In this document: positions 63,818 to 64,000 of the stretch, one piece after another
How positions within the stretch are numbered: position 1 is the stretch's first letter
Layout of the letters: the number at the start of each line of letters is the position of its first letter
Origin: Oceanotoga teriensis
GTDB lineage: Bacteria > Thermotogota > Thermotogae > Petrotogales > Petrotogaceae
Assembly: GCF_003148465.1 (NCBI RefSeq)
Contig: NZ_QGGI01000008.1
Coordinates: 80,862 to 144,861 of the forward strand
Reading direction: 5' to 3'
Length of the DNA stretch: 64,000 nt
The notes under the pieces: model-generated
The model's input: only the letters and a program-made list of their open reading frames with translations
Database searches by the model: none
What the model was told of the DNA's origin: nothing
Made by a program: the position numbers and the translations under genes

Positions 63818-64000
63818 AAAATAGAGCAATAAAAAAGGAATAAAAAGCGATAAAAAAGAGAAAATAGATTCAATAAGAGTACGTTTTTTGTAAGTATTTT
63901 TAAACTTTGAAGAATTTCTATCCAAAAACATTCTAAAATTATCCTTAGAAAAATCAAAATAACGATAACAGTTAGACCTATGAAGAGGACAATTAGAAGG
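63788..64000 (-). CDS. Probable transposase, C-terminal part (cut by window edge)
   Basis: On the minus strand a frame enters from the right edge with CPLHRSNCYRYFDFSKDNF and FKNTYKKRTLIESIFSFL, then a hydrophobic tail, stopping at 63788. The basic pattern followed by TLIESIFS resembles the last catalytic Glu region of DDE transposases of IS4/IS5-like families. Its tail overlaps the STAS/ATPase gene end, suggesting truncation or insertion there. Family assignment is tentative. Confidence 0.5.
   Translation of the reverse strand, partial: PSNCPLHRSNCYRYFDFSKDNFRMFLDRNSSKFKNTYKKRTLIESIFSFLSLFIPFLLLYFSSHYIIYMR

Overview
The window is about 27% G+C. Genes are densely packed with short or overlapping junctions, and both strands are coded. 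Secreted proteins mostly carry ordinary (non-lipoprotein) signal peptides, including the ABC substrate-binding protein, the pullulanase and a TPR protein. Together with a Cst-type I-B CRISPR system, many ABC-2 exporters and a fermentative sugar gene set, this suggests an anaerobic, diderm, very AT-rich bacterium. My best guess is Thermotogota (Petrotogales, Oceanotoga/Geotoga-like). Fusobacteriota or an AT-rich clostridial relative cannot be excluded from sequence reading alone. No rRNA or tRNA gene was seen.

Layout. (1) 1-5035, minus strand: an amino-sugar (probably N-acetylgalactosamine/galactosamine) operon. It has a GntR/UTRA regulator with two matching operators, an AgaS-type isomerase, a mannose-family PTS (IIB, IIC, IID, IIA) and the start of a class II tagatose/fructose-bisphosphate aldolase. 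(2) 5113-5868: a methyltransferase. (3) 5933-8738, plus strand: a promoter, a cobalamin riboswitch with terminator, and the cobalt ECF transporter cbiMNQO. (4) 8789-21071: three ABC-2 type export clusters, one next to a two-component system, plus TPR-type proteins and a 56-residue membrane protein. (5) 21355-27388: a broken serine hydrolase, a MetH-like protein with a degenerate homocysteine domain, two unknown membrane proteins and a chemoreceptor. (6) 28369-34991, minus strand: a respiratory cluster of UbiA prenyltransferase, polyprenyl-diphosphate synthase, NDH-2 fused to DoxX, a NusG-domain-II protein and a flavinylated lipoprotein fumarate-reductase-like enzyme. This gene content resembles flavin-based extracellular electron transfer loci. 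(7) 35372-38854: an HD-GYP protein and an aerolysin-like protein with propeller-like repeats. (8) 38891-43195: a FecBCD-type importer operon with an O-methyltransferase and a MarR regulator. (9) 43273-51891: miscellaneous genes including pullulanase, an ANT(6)-type adenylyltransferase, a MATE transporter and several gene remnants. (10) 52001-62238: a CRISPR array of 56 repeats and a cas6-cas8b1-cas7-cas5-cas3 operon without adaptation genes. (11) 62239-64000: decayed DNA with a frameshifted STAS/ATPase gene and the edge of a probable transposase.

How the parts work together. Imported GalNAc/GalN phosphate would pass through AgaS to tagatose phosphates and then to the aldolase. CbiMNQO supplies cobalt for corrinoids, fitting the pterin-binding methyltransferase-like gene. 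UbiA and the prenyl synthase would make a demethylmenaquinone-like quinone, NDH-2 would reduce it with NADH, and the flavinylated lipoprotein could be a terminal reductase outside the membrane. The CRISPR array has a sharp change in the first base of its repeats, an internal duplication and a degenerate far end. These make the end next to the cas operon the probable leader end.
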